Assembly: GCA_934500835.1 (NCBI GenBank)
Contig: CAKSTR010000009.1
Span: 62,001 to 126,000, forward strand
Length of the DNA stretch: 64,000 bases
Origin: an uncultured Paracoccaceae bacterium
GTDB lineage: Bacteria; Pseudomonadota; Alphaproteobacteria; Rhodobacterales; Rhodobacteraceae
Reading direction: 5' to 3'
The notes beneath the pieces are model-generated. The model saw only the letters and a program-made list of their open reading frames with translations, was not told the DNA's origin and ran no database searches. The translations under genes were made by a program, and so were the position numbers. Of the stretch, positions 40,260 to 48,678 are shown piece by piece; position 1 is the first letter of the stretch, and each line of letters opens with the position of its first letter.

Positions 40260-41552
40260 ATGGCCCTGGACACCGCCAGCGAGATCGCAGCTTACGACGC
40301 GCCCGAGAAGGATCTCTACGAGATCGGCGAGATGCCGCCCCTCGGCCATGTCCCGGCCAAGATGTATTCCTGGGCGATCCGCCGCGAACGCCACGGCGCG
40401 CCGGAAGAGGCGATGCAGCTGGAAGTCGTGGATACCTGGAAGCTGGACAGCAATGATGTCCTTGTTCTGGTGATGGCCGCCGGCGTCAACTACAACGGCG
40501 TCTGGGCCGGGCTTGGCGTGCCGATCAGCCCCTTCGACGGCCACAAGCAGCCCTATCACATCGCCGGATCGGATGCCTCGGGCATCGTCTGGGCCGTCGG
40601 CAGCAAGGTCAAGCGCTGGAAGGTCGGGGATGAGGTCGTCGTCCACTGCAACCAGGACGACGGCGATGATGAGGAATGCAACGGCGGCGACCCGATGTTC
40701 AGCCCCACCCAGCGCATCTGGGGCTACGAGACGCATGACGGCTCATTCGCGCAGTTCACCCGCGTTCAGGCCCAGCAGCTGATGCCACGGCCCAAACACC
40801 TGACCTGGGAGGAATCGGCCTGCTACACGCTGACCCTGGCCACCGCCTACCGGATGCTGTTCGGCCATGCCCCGCATGACCTGAAGCCCGGCCAGAACGT
40901 GCTGGTCTGGGGGGCCTCGGGCGGGCTTGGCTCTTACGCCATCCAGCTGGCCAACACCGCCGGCGCCAATGCGATCGGCGTCATCTCGGACGAATCCAAG
41001 CGCGATTTCGTCATGGGCCTGGGCGCCAAGGGCGTCATCAACCGCAACGACTTCAAATGCTGGGGCCAGTTGCCCAAGGTCAACTCGGACGAATACAACG
41101 TCTGGCTGAAAGAGGCCCGCAAGTTCGGCAAGGCGATCTGGGACATCACCGGCAAGGGCGTTTCGGTCGACATGGTGTTCGAGCATCCGGGCGAGGCCAC
41201 CTTCCCGGTGTCGTCGCTGGTCTGCAAGAAGGGCGGCATGGTGGTGATCTGTGCCGGCACCTCGGGCTTCAACTGCACCTTCGACGTGCGCTACATGTGG
41301 ATGCACCAGAAACGCCTGCAAGGCAGCCACTTCGCCCATCTGAAACAGGCGGCCTCGGCCAACAAGCTGATGGTGGAGCGCCGCCTCGATCCCTGCATGT
41401 CCGAAGTGTTCCCCTGGGCCGAAATCCCCAAAGCGCACACGCTGATGTGGAAGAACCAGCACAAGCCCGGCAACATGGCCGTGCTGGTGCAGGCGCCCCG
41501 CACCGGCCTGCGCACCTTCGAGGACACGCTGGAAGCCAGCCGCGGCCGCTAA
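40260..41552 (+). CDS. ccrA: Crotonyl-CoA carboxylase/reductase
   Basis: 430 residues. It reductively carboxylates crotonyl-CoA to (2S)-ethylmalonyl-CoA with NADPH, the key step of the EMC pathway. It is a medium-chain dehydrogenase/reductase protein; VLVWGASGGLGSYAIQLA is the NADPH-binding loop. The segments VNYNGVWAGLGVP, HCNQDDGDDEECNGGDPM and FVMGLGAKGVINR are typical of CCR rather than other quinone-oxidoreductase-like enzymes. ATG 40260 has GAGAGG upstream; the frame opens 24 codons earlier, inside the control region. Confidence 0.97.
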   Translation: MALDTASEIAAYDAPEKDLYEIGEMPPLGHVPAKMYSWAIRRERHGAPEEAMQLEVVDTWKLDSNDVLVLVMAAGVNYNGVWAGLGVPISPFDGHKQPYHIAGSDASGIVWAVGSKVKRWKVGDEVVVHCNQDDGDDEECNGGDPMFSPTQRIWGYETHDGSFAQFTRVQAQQLMPRPKHLTWEESACYTLTLATAYRMLFGHAPHDLKPGQNVLVWGASGGLGSYAIQLANTAGANAIGVISDESKRDFVMGLGAKGVINRNDFKCWGQLPKVNSDEYNVWLKEARKFGKAIWDITGKGVSVDMVFEHPGEATFPVSSLVCKKGGMVVICAGTSGFNCTFDVRYMWMHQKRLQGSHFAHLKQAASANKLMVERRLDPCMSEVFPWAEIPKAHTLMWKNQHKPGNMAVLVQAPRTGLRTFEDTLEASRGR

Positions 41553-41854
41553 GCCGTCCCGTCCGGGCACGATGTGCCGGCCCTGCCCGCCCCCGCAGGG
41601 GGCAGGCCACGCCGCGACGACCGCCCGCGATGACAGGGGCCGGCGTCCGCCACGGGAGGGGCGGGCGCCGGCCGGATGTCCGGCCCCTGGCCATCCCCCC
41701 GCGCGCCTCACACTGGCCCTTGCGGTGGCCAGGATCGTGATTGCCGCCGGGGACGCCCGGCCCGCAGGGGCTGCGACGCTGTCGCCGCCCTGCCGCGCGC
41801 ATTGATCCGCCGCCCGGGCTGGCCCTTCCCCCCGGCCGCGGCTAATCTGCGCCG
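41553..41854. other. 302-bp GC-rich gap with hairpins after ccr
   Basis: The stretch holds several inverted repeats, notably CCTGCC...GGCAGG at 41582-41606 (a GC-rich hairpin around CCCCGCAGGGG) and CCGGCC/GGCCGG near 41670-41690. No U tract follows, so termination of ccr is only suggested. No gene or repeat copy of the AAATATCC family was seen. Confidence 0.45.
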
Positions 41855-43381
41855 ATGACCGCCCCCCCGATCACTTTCTCTGACGACCAGGCCGAGGCCT
41901 GGGACCGCCTCTCGCTGGAATTCGAGGCGCAGGGCATCGATCTTGCCGAAGGCATCCTGACCCCGCAGGCCGAGGGCAAGTCTATGGTCGTCGCCATCAC
42001 CGGCAAGGCGGGGTCGGGCAAGACCATGCTGCTGGCCGGCCTCTACAAGACGCTGCGCGAGGCCGGGGTCGAGGTGATCTCGGGCGATTACGAAGGCAAG
42101 CGCCGCAAGGACCGCCGCACCCTTGCCATCCTTGCCCCCACCAACAAGGCCGCCTCGGTCCTGCGCCTGCGCGGGGTGCCGGCAACCACGATCCACCGTA
42201 TCCTCTACACTCCGGTCTATGACCCGGAATACGAGAAGATCGCCGAATGGCTCTCCGGCCAGGGCCCCCGCCCCACGGTGGAAGGGCTGACCGAACAGGC
42301 GCTGGACCGCGCCTTTGCCTTTTTCCAACAAGTCGCCTCGATCCCCGGCGCTCTGGCTGCCGCCGGCTTGAAAGGATCGGACTTCATCACCGGCTGGAAA
42401 CGCCGCGAGGAGCCGCTCGACATCGGCTTCGTGGACGAAGCCTCGATGCTGGACGAACGCCAGTTCAACGACCTGCGCGAGATCTTCCCCCGCCTTGTCC
42501 TCTTCGGCGATCCGGCCCAGCTGGCCCCCGTCGGCCAATCGGGCGAGATGGTGTTCGACAAGCTGGCCGAGGGACGCAAGCTGCACCTCAGCCGCATCCA
42601 CCGCCAGACCCACGACAACCCGATCCTCGACCTTGCCCATGCGCTGGCGGATGACTCGCTGACCTTCGACAGCTTCGAGCGCATGGTCCAGGACAGCGCC
42701 CGGCAGGATGACCGCATCCATTGGGCCGAACGGGCGGACGCCGACCTGATGGCGCGCAGCCCGGTCCTCGTCTGGCGCAACATCACCCGGATCAAGCTGA
42801 TCCAGGCCTTCCGCATGGCCCATGGCGCACCCGAGACCGACCTTCTGCCCGGTGAACCCTTGGTCTGCGACGGGATCGAGCTGCCGCTGAAGCACCGCAA
42901 GAAGCGCATCGACCTTGAAGCCCGCGGGTTGATCAAGGGCGCGCAGGTGATCTACCTCGGCCCCGGCAGCAAACCCGGCTTCGCCAAGCTGCATGTGCTT
43001 GGCACCGAAGACCCCCGGCTTGCCGCCGCCTCGATCATCAAGATCGAAAAGCCCGACGAAGAGGAACCCTTCATCCCCCATGCCGCCACCATGGGCGCCG
43101 CCTTCCTGCACGGCGCCGCCGTGACGATCCACAAGGCCCAAGGCTCGCAATGGCCCGAGGTGCAGGTCTTCGCCCCCGACCTCTCCGCCGCCGCCTGGGC
43201 CAACCGGACCGAGGCCGGCATCCCGCTGTGGAAGCGCCTCGCCTATGTGGCGATCACCAGGGCCGAGCACCGCCTGCACTGGATCACCCGCAGCCGCCTC
43301 GCCCGCCCGACCCGCCCCCTCGGCCTCGACGATCTCACCGCCGCCCCCGCCCCGCTGGCTCTCGCGGCCGAAGAGGGCTGA
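41855..43381 (+). CDS. RecD/Dda-like SF1B DNA helicase
   Basis: 508 residues. Helicase motifs in order: AITGKAGSGKTMLL (I), LAPTNKAASVLRLRG (Ia), IGFVDEASMLDE (II), VLFGDPAQLAPVGQSG (III), LSRIHRQTHDNP (IV), AAVTIHKAQGSQWPEV (V) and KRLAYVAITRAEHRLHW (VI). The C-terminal UvrD_C_2-like module fits. It is a stand-alone RecD-like or Dda-like 5'-3' helicase, without RecBC. It sits between ccr and ecm without obvious relation to them. Confidence 0.92.
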   Translation: MTAPPITFSDDQAEAWDRLSLEFEAQGIDLAEGILTPQAEGKSMVVAITGKAGSGKTMLLAGLYKTLREAGVEVISGDYEGKRRKDRRTLAILAPTNKAASVLRLRGVPATTIHRILYTPVYDPEYEKIAEWLSGQGPRPTVEGLTEQALDRAFAFFQQVASIPGALAAAGLKGSDFITGWKRREEPLDIGFVDEASMLDERQFNDLREIFPRLVLFGDPAQLAPVGQSGEMVFDKLAEGRKLHLSRIHRQTHDNPILDLAHALADDSLTFDSFERMVQDSARQDDRIHWAERADADLMARSPVLVWRNITRIKLIQAFRMAHGAPETDLLPGEPLVCDGIELPLKHRKKRIDLEARGLIKGAQVIYLGPGSKPGFAKLHVLGTEDPRLAAASIIKIEKPDEEEPFIPHAATMGAAFLHGAAVTIHKAQGSQWPEVQVFAPDLSAAAWANRTEAGIPLWKRLAYVAITRAEHRLHWITRSRLARPTRPLGLDDLTAAPAPLALAAEEG

Positions 43382-43407
43382 CCCCCGCCCCTGCTTCTGC
43401 CCTGCCC

Positions 43408-43516
43408 CCTTCACTTTGGCTTAAATATCCTGCTGGGTGCGACCATGGGTTGCGCCATTGGTTCAAGCAACCCATGGTCGCGCTGGAGGGGTGCAAAACC
43501 CCTCCAGCCGCCGGCC
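43408..43516 (+). repeat. Intergenic repeat copy R8 with 15-bp inverted repeat
   Basis: TTCACTTTGGC (43410-43420) and AAATATCC, then a perfect 15-bp inverted repeat GCGACCATGGGTTGC (43439-43453) / GCAACCCATGGTCGC (43467-43481), then the hairpin TGGAGGGGT-GCAAA-ACCCCTCCA (43484-43506) that is identical in R1. This is the longest and most complete copy in the window. Confidence 0.85.
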
Positions 43517-43590
43517 GCATGGCGCTCCCTCCCCGTTGCGACCCGCCCCGATCCGCCCTAGGGTCGCCGGCAACACGAAAGGAGACCGAA

Positions 43591-43827
43591 ATGGCGCTGG
43601 TGTTCGTCCAATTCCGCTGCACCCCGGGCAAGACCTACGAGGTGGCGAACGAGATCTGGGATCTGGAAGTGGTCTCGGAACTCTACTCGACCTCGGGCGA
43701 ATACGACCTGATCGCCAAGGTCTATATCCCCGACGATGCGGACGTGGGTCACTACCTCGCCTCCAGGCTCTTCGTGGTGCAGAATGTCACCAAGACCCTG
43801 ACCACCATGACCTTCAAGGCCTTCTGA
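43591..43827 (+). CDS. Stand-alone Lrp/AsnC ligand-binding (RAM) domain protein
   Basis: 78 residues: MALVFVQFRCTPGKTYEV, then SELYSTSGEYDLIAKVYIPD and VQNVTKTLTTMTFKAF. This is the effector-binding alpha-beta sandwich of Lrp/AsnC regulators without the DNA-binding domain. Such proteins form rings and bind small molecules, often amino acids. AAAGGAGA precedes the start strongly. It lies 126 bp upstream of ecm on the same strand, but ecm has its own promoter-like sequence in that gap. Confidence 0.9.
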   Translation: MALVFVQFRCTPGKTYEVANEIWDLEVVSELYSTSGEYDLIAKVYIPDDADVGHYLASRLFVVQNVTKTLTTMTFKAF

Positions 43828-43867
43828 CCGCGCCCCATGCCGCAACCGCAGCGCCGCAGCGCAGCGA

Positions 43868-43897
43868 TTGACAAGGTGCGAATATTGCCGCTATCTC
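43868..43897 (+). promoter_or_regulatory. Putative ecm promoter with a palindromic site in the spacer
   Basis: TTGACA at 43868-43873 and TATCTC at 43892-43897 with an 18-bp spacer. The near-palindrome CGAATATTGC (43879-43888), related to GCAATATTGC upstream of ccr, occupies the spacer, a position typical of repressor sites or MerR-type activator sites. Confidence 0.5.
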
Positions 43898-43953
43898 CGT
43901 AACAGCGAAATAATCTTGCGCGCCAAAGATTCGGCGCCGCGCCGGAGAATGCA

Positions 43954-45903
43954 ATGACCGAGAAGCCCTGGCTCTTCCGCACCTATGCCGGCCATTCGAC
44001 CGCCGCCGCCTCGAACGCGCTTTACCGCTCGAACCTTGCCAGGGGCCAGACCGGCCTCTCGGTGGCCTTCGACCTGCCCACCCAGACCGGCTATGACAGC
44101 GACGATCCCCGCGCCAAGGGCGAGGTCGGCAAGGTCGGCGTGCCCGTCTGCCATCTGGGCGACATGCGGGCGCTCTTCGACCAGATCCCGCTGGAACAGA
44201 TGAACACCTCGATGACGATCAACGCCACCGCGCCCTGGCTGTTGTCGCTCTATATCGCCGTGGCCGAGGAGCAGGGCGCGGACATCTCGGCCCTGCAAGG
44301 CACCGTGCAGAACGATCTGATCAAGGAATACCTCTCGCGCGGCACCTATATCTGCCCGCCGAAACCCAGCCTTCGCATGATCACCGATGTCGCGGCCTAT
44401 ACGCAGAAACACCTGCCGAAATGGAACCCGATGAACGTGTGTTCCTACCATCTGCAAGAGGCGGGGGCCACGCCCGAACAGGAACTGGCCTTCGCGCTGG
44501 CCACCGCCGTTGCCGTGCTGGATGATCTGAAAGGTAAAGTTTCCCCGGCCGATTTCCCCAATATGGTCGGCCGCATCTCGTTTTTCGTAAACGCCGGCAT
44601 CCGTTTCATCACCGAGATGTGCAAGATGCGCGCCTTCGTCGATCTCTGGGACGAGATCACCGAACGGCGCTATGGCATCACCGATGCCAAATACCGCCGC
44701 TTCCGCTACGGCGTGCAGGTCAACTCGCTTGGCCTGACCGAACCGCAGCCGGAAAACAACGTCTACCGCATCCTTCTGGAGATGCTGGCGGTGACGCTGT
44801 CGAAGAACGCCCGCGCCCGCGCCGTGCAGCTTCCGGCCTGGAACGAGGCTCTGGGCCTGCCCCGGCCCTGGGACCAGCAATGGTCGCTGCGCATGCAGCA
44901 GATCGTCGCCTATGAGACCGACCTGCTGGAATATGACGACCTCTTCGACGGCAATCCTGCGGTGGAACGCAAGGTCAACCAGCTCAAGGAAGGGGCCCGG
45001 ACCGAGCTTGCCCGGATCGATGCCATGGGCGGCGCCGTTGCCGCCATCGACTACATGAAATCCCGTCTGGTCGAGGCCAACGCCGAACGCATTTCCCGCA
45101 TCGAATCCGGCGAGACCACCGTCGTCGGCGTCAACCGCTGGCAACAGGGCGAACCCTCGCCCCTCACCGCAGGCGACGGGGCCATCATGGTCTCGGACCC
45201 CAAGGCCGAGGCCGACCAGATCGCCCGGCTGAAGGCCTGGCGCGCCGACCGGAACGATTCCCTGGTGCAAGAGGCGCTGGATGCCGTCCGCAAGGCCGCC
45301 GCCTCGGGCGCCAATATCATGCCCGCCTCGATCAAGGCGGCGAAAGCCGGCGCCACCACCGGCGAATGGGGCGACATGATCCGCGCCGCCTTCGGCCAGT
45401 ATCGCGGCCCCACCGGCGTGTCGAAAGCGCCGTCGAACCGCACCGAAGGGCTGGAGCCGATCCGCGAGGCCGTCGACATGGTCTCGACCAAACTCGGCCG
45501 CCGGCTGAAGTTCGTGATGGGCAAGCCGGGGCTGGACGGCCATTCCAACGGGGCCGAGCAGATCGCCGCCCGCGCCCGCGATTGCGGCATGGACATCCAT
45601 TACGAAGGCATCCGCCTGACGCCGCAGGAAATCGTCAACGCCGCCGTCGACCAAGAGGCGCATGTCCTTGGCCTCTCCATCCTTTCGGGCAGCCACCTGC
45701 CGCTGATCGCCGACACGATGCAGGCGCTGCAGGGCGCCGGGCTTTCGGTCCCGGTCGTCGTCGGTGGCATCATTCCCGACGAGGATGCGGCGAAACTCCG
45801 CGCAATGGGGGTCTCGGCGGTCTATACGCCCAAGGATTTCGAGTTGAACCGCATCATGCTCGATATTGTCGCCCTTGCGGACCCGGCGCCCGCCGCGGCA
45901 TAG
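43954..45903 (+). CDS. ecm: Ethylmalonyl-CoA mutase (B12-dependent)
   Basis: 649 residues. It converts (2R)-ethylmalonyl-CoA to (2S)-methylsuccinyl-CoA in the EMC pathway. The N-terminal acyl-CoA mutase barrel (about 1-470) starts TEKPWLFRTYAGHSTAAASNALY, with FDLPTQTGYDSD. The C-terminal cobalamin domain has MGKPGLDGHSNGAEQIA (the DxHxxG B12 ligand), LSILSGSH and VGGIIPDEDA. The single-chain length of about 650 and the nearby ccr favour Ecm over methylmalonyl-CoA mutase (over 700). It has its own promoter-like sequence upstream. Confidence 0.95.
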   Translation: MTEKPWLFRTYAGHSTAAASNALYRSNLARGQTGLSVAFDLPTQTGYDSDDPRAKGEVGKVGVPVCHLGDMRALFDQIPLEQMNTSMTINATAPWLLSLYIAVAEEQGADISALQGTVQNDLIKEYLSRGTYICPPKPSLRMITDVAAYTQKHLPKWNPMNVCSYHLQEAGATPEQELAFALATAVAVLDDLKGKVSPADFPNMVGRISFFVNAGIRFITEMCKMRAFVDLWDEITERRYGITDAKYRRFRYGVQVNSLGLTEPQPENNVYRILLEMLAVTLSKNARARAVQLPAWNEALGLPRPWDQQWSLRMQQIVAYETDLLEYDDLFDGNPAVERKVNQLKEGARTELARIDAMGGAVAAIDYMKSRLVEANAERISRIESGETTVVGVNRWQQGEPSPLTAGDGAIMVSDPKAEADQIARLKAWRADRNDSLVQEALDAVRKAAASGANIMPASIKAAKAGATTGEWGDMIRAAFGQYRGPTGVSKAPSNRTEGLEPIREAVDMVSTKLGRRLKFVMGKPGLDGHSNGAEQIAARARDCGMDIHYEGIRLTPQEIVNAAVDQEAHVLGLSILSGSHLPLIADTMQALQGAGLSVPVVVGGIIPDEDAAKLRAMGVSAVYTPKDFELNRIMLDIVALADPAPAAA

Positions 45904-45952
45904 GACGGGGGCGCCCTCCGGCCCTGAAGGCGCAAGCTTGAAAGGGTTTCCG

Positions 45953-46360
45953 ATGGTGCGCTGCCTTCCTGGCCTCCTCCTCTGTGTCGCCGCCCTGCCT
46001 GCCGTCGCGCAGGACCTGCCGCCCGCCGTGCAGGACATCGTCAACGAGGCCGCCGCGATGTGCGAAAGCCCGGCCGAGGTCGCCTCCGAGGCGGTCCGCC
46101 AGGCCGATCTCAACGGCGACGGCGTGCAGGACTGGGTGATCGACACCGCCTATTTCATCTGCCCCGATTTCGCCTCCCTCTACTGCGGCACATCGGGCTG
46201 CGGCGTCACCACGCTGATCGATGGCATCCGGGGCGACCTGACCCTGCACGACTGGGGCACCGCCACCTCGGGCGGCCAGACCTACCTCACCGCCCCGAAT
46301 GACGAAGACAAGACCGTGCGCTTCCGCTGGACCGGCACGGAATGGGCCTTCCTCGGTTAG
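45953..46360 (+). CDS. Hypothetical secreted protein with a Ca-loop-like motif
   Basis: 135 residues. A signal peptide (MVRCLPGLLLCVAALPAVAQ) is followed by a small domain with four further cysteines (CESPAEV, ICPDF, YCGTSGCGV) and the loop DLNGDGVQDW, which resembles calcium-binding loops of EF-hand or FG-GAP/dockerin type. I recognise the general type (small periplasmic proteins with a D-x-N-x-D-G loop in Rhodobacteraceae) but no named family. It lies 49 bp after ecm and before repeat copy R9. Confidence 0.75.
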   Translation: MVRCLPGLLLCVAALPAVAQDLPPAVQDIVNEAAAMCESPAEVASEAVRQADLNGDGVQDWVIDTAYFICPDFASLYCGTSGCGVTTLIDGIRGDLTLHDWGTATSGGQTYLTAPNDEDKTVRFRWTGTEWAFLG

Positions 46361-46385
46361 GCATCCTGCCCCTCCCTCTTCATTG

Positions 46386-46470
46386 CCTTCACTTTGGCAG
46401 AAATATCCGGCGCGGCGTGCGACCATGGTTTGCGCCATTGGTTCAGGCAAAGCCCCTCCAGCCTCCGGCA
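46386..46470 (+). repeat. Intergenic repeat copy R9 (shortened relative of R8)
   Basis: TTCACTTTGGC and AAATATCC, then GCGACCATGGTTTGC and the same GCCATTGGTTCA loop as R8, but the right arm and the left half of the second hairpin are missing. The sequence jumps from GGCAA directly to AGCCCCTCCAGCC. The rest of the gap up to deoD (46471-46660) is less GC-rich and carries the likely deoD promoter, with no gene. Confidence 0.8.
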
Positions 46471-46660
46471 GACGATCCGGCTGCCGTCACCTCCAGTCCC
46501 CCTTGCGTCCGCCCGCGCGGGCAGCGTTAATGTCTGCACAGCCGCCGGAACAGCCATACGCAGATCATACGTTTGCCATACCCTCTGCAGACGTAAAGCA
46601 GACCAGAAAAATGCCCGGAAATCAGCGCCCTGGCCCTGACGCTCCGGCGCGGGAGGATTG

Positions 46661-47362
46661 ATGAGCTTCCACATAGGCGCCAGACCCGGCGAGATCGCCG
46701 AAACCGTGCTTCTGCCGGGCGACCCCTATCGCGCCCGTTGGGCGGCCGAGAATTTCCTTGAAAATCCAGTGCTTGTGAACCAGGTGCGCGGGATGCTGGG
46801 CTATACCGGCACCTGGCGGGGCAACCGTGTCACCCTCCACGGCTCCGGTATGGGGATGCCGTCCCTTTCGATCTATGTCAATGAATTGATTAAGGAATAT
46901 GGCGCCAAGACCCTGATCCGCATCGGCTCCGCCGGCGCCCTGCAGCATCACGTCAAGATACGCGATGTGGTCCTTGCCATGTCCGCCGCCGCGACCACCA
47001 CGCCCTCGTCCGAAATCTTCCGCGAGGTGAACTTCGCACCCACCGCGAATTATGACCTTCTGTCAAAGGCTTACGCCGCCGCGCAGGGTCGTGCCACCAC
47101 GCATGCCGGCATGATCCTGTCGTCCAACACCTTCTACACCGAACGACCCGATCTGGACGAGCAGTTGCAGCGCCACGGCTGCCTTTGCGTCGAGATGGAA
47201 GCGGCCGAGCTTTACACACTCGCCGCAAGATATGGTGTCCGCGCGCTGGCCATCCTCACCATCTCGGATCACATCCTGACCCACGAGGCCCTGCCTGCCG
47301 AAGACCGCGAACGCAGTTTCGGTGCCATGGTCGAAATCGCCCTGGAGGCCGCTTTTTCATGA
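46661..47362 (+). CDS. deoD: Purine-nucleoside phosphorylase, DeoD type
   Basis: 233 residues. It phosphorolyses purine (deoxy)nucleosides to base and (deoxy)ribose 1-phosphate. Segments seen: [14 protein letters not shown], the phosphate loop [18 protein letters not shown] (ribose-binding Met-Glu) and the catalytic Asp in [10 protein letters not shown], all hexameric DeoD features. The start has GGGAGG upstream; a TTG one codon earlier is in frame. Its stop overlaps the start of the SHMT-like gene (ATGA), beginning a tightly coupled three-gene operon not seen in standard nucleoside salvage clusters. Confidence 0.95.
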   Translation: MSFHIGARPGEIAETVLLPGDPYRARWAAENFLENPVLVNQVRGMLGYTGTWRGNRVTLHGSGMGMPSLSIYVNELIKEYGAKTLIRIGSAGALQHHVKIRDVVLAMSAAATTTPSSEIFREVNFAPTANYDLLSKAYAAAQGRATTHAGMILSSNTFYTERPDLDEQLQRHGCLCVEMEAAELYTLAARYGVRALAILTISDHILTHEALPAEDRERSFGAMVEIALEAAFS

Positions 47363-48678
47363 CCCATCTCGCCCCCCGTCCCTGGGTGCCCGGCCCTTGT
47401 GAAACCCGCGTGCAGCAGATCGCCACCGAGACCGGCGCGCCTTCCGCGGCCATCTCGGCAAGAATAGATCAACTGATTGATCGCAATCAGGAAATCCATG
47501 ATCAGGAATGCTTCAACCTCAACCCCGCCACCAATGTGATGAACCCGCGGGCCGAGGCAGCACTGGCCCGCGGCCTGGGGTCCCGCCCCTCGCTTGGCTA
47601 CCCCGGCGACAAGTATGAAATGGGCCTTGAGGCGATCGAGGAAATCGAGGTCATCGGCGCCGAACTCGCCGCCGAGATCTTCGGCGCGAAATATGCCGAG
47701 ATCCGCGTCGCCTCGGGCGCGCTGGCCAATCTTTACGGCTTCATGGCGCTGGCGAAACCCGGCGATTCCATCATCGCCCCGCCGGCCAGCATCGGCGGCC
47801 ACGTCACCCATCACGCCGATGGCTGCGCCGGCCTTTACGGCCTGACCACCCATGCAGCACCGGTGGATGCAGACGGCTACACCATTGATATCGCGGCCCT
47901 TCGCGACCTTGCCCATACGGTGCGGCCGAAGATCATCACCGTGGGGGGCAGCCTCAATCTCTTCCCGCATCCGGTGGCCGAGGTCCGCAAGATCGCCGAT
48001 GAGGTCGGTGCTAAAGTCCTTTTCGACGCCGCCCATCAATGCGGGATCATCGCCGGCGGCATCTGGGCCAACCCCTTGGTCGAAGGCGCGCATCTGATGA
48101 CGATGAGCACCTACAAATCCCTTGGCGGTCCCGCCGGAGGGCTGATCGTCAGCAATGACGCAGGGGTCGCGCAACGCCTTGATGCCATTGCCTTCCCCGG
48201 GCTGACCGCCAATTTCGACGCCGCCAAGTCCGCGGCCCTCGCACTCAGCCTGCTGGACTGGCGCGACCATGGCCGGGCCTATGGGCAGGCGATGGTCGAT
48301 CTTGCCCGCGCCTTGGCGCAAGAGCTTGCCACCCTTGGCCTGCCGGTCTTTGCCGCAGACAAGGGCGCCACCCGCAGTCATCAGTTTGCCATCGAGGCGG
48401 CGGGTTTCGGCGGCGGGCAGGCGGCATCGAAGAAGCTGCGCAAGGCGGGCTTCCTTGCCTGCGGCATCGGCCTGCCCATTGCAGCCGTGCCGGGCGACAT
48501 GAACGGCCTGCGCATCGGCACGCCGGAGCTGGTGCGCCGGGGCGTCACGCCTGCCGACGCCCCGGCCCTTGCCGCCCTGATCGCCGAAGGCCTGCGCTCC
48601 AACGCCCCCGAAACCGTCGCCCCCCGCACCCGCGAGATGCGCGCACGGTTTCAGGGCCTGCACTATGTGACCGTATGA
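47359..48678 (+). CDS. SHMT-like PLP enzyme, probably not a folate hydroxymethyltransferase
   Basis: 439 residues of the serine hydroxymethyltransferase fold. Conserved: His148 (IGGHVTHH), Asp223 and His226 (FDAAHQCG), the PLP Lys253 ([12 protein letters not shown]), and the carboxylate-binding Arg in [12 protein letters not shown]. Not conserved: the position of E. coli GlyA Glu57 (YAEGYPGKRYY) reads [11 protein letters not shown], so the folate-reaction Glu is Leu79 and the second Tyr is Glu87; the His before the PLP Lys (THK) is Tyr252. It should still bind an amino acid and PLP, but likely runs an aldolase or transaldolase reaction. It overlaps deoD and the aldo-keto reductase by 4 bp each. 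Confidence 0.85.
   Translation: MTHLAPRPWVPGPCETRVQQIATETGAPSAAISARIDQLIDRNQEIHDQECFNLNPATNVMNPRAEAALARGLGSRPSLGYPGDKYEMGLEAIEEIEVIGAELAAEIFGAKYAEIRVASGALANLYGFMALAKPGDSIIAPPASIGGHVTHHADGCAGLYGLTTHAAPVDADGYTIDIAALRDLAHTVRPKIITVGGSLNLFPHPVAEVRKIADEVGAKVLFDAAHQCGIIAGGIWANPLVEGAHLMTMSTYKSLGGPAGGLIVSNDAGVAQRLDAIAFPGLTANFDAAKSAALALSLLDWRDHGRAYGQAMVDLARALAQELATLGLPVFAADKGATRSHQFAIEAAGFGGGQAASKKLRKAGFLACGIGLPIAAVPGDMNGLRIGTPELVRRGVTPADAPALAALIAEGLRSNAPETVAPRTREMRARFQGLHYVTV

Noticed and set aside
43954..45903. Methylmalonyl-CoA mutase large subunit
   Set aside because: Length near 650, N terminus and proximity to ccr fit ethylmalonyl-CoA mutase; methylmalonyl-CoA mutase chains are longer and have a different N-terminal domain.
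43408..46470. Composite transposon flanked by R8 and R9
   Set aside because: No transposase or target duplication; the enclosed genes are core metabolism with normal composition. Only the recombination potential is kept as a finding.
47359..48678. Housekeeping glyA
   Set aside because: The folate-reaction Glu and the THK histidine are replaced, and the operon context is nucleoside-related; a canonical glyA is expected elsewhere in the genome.
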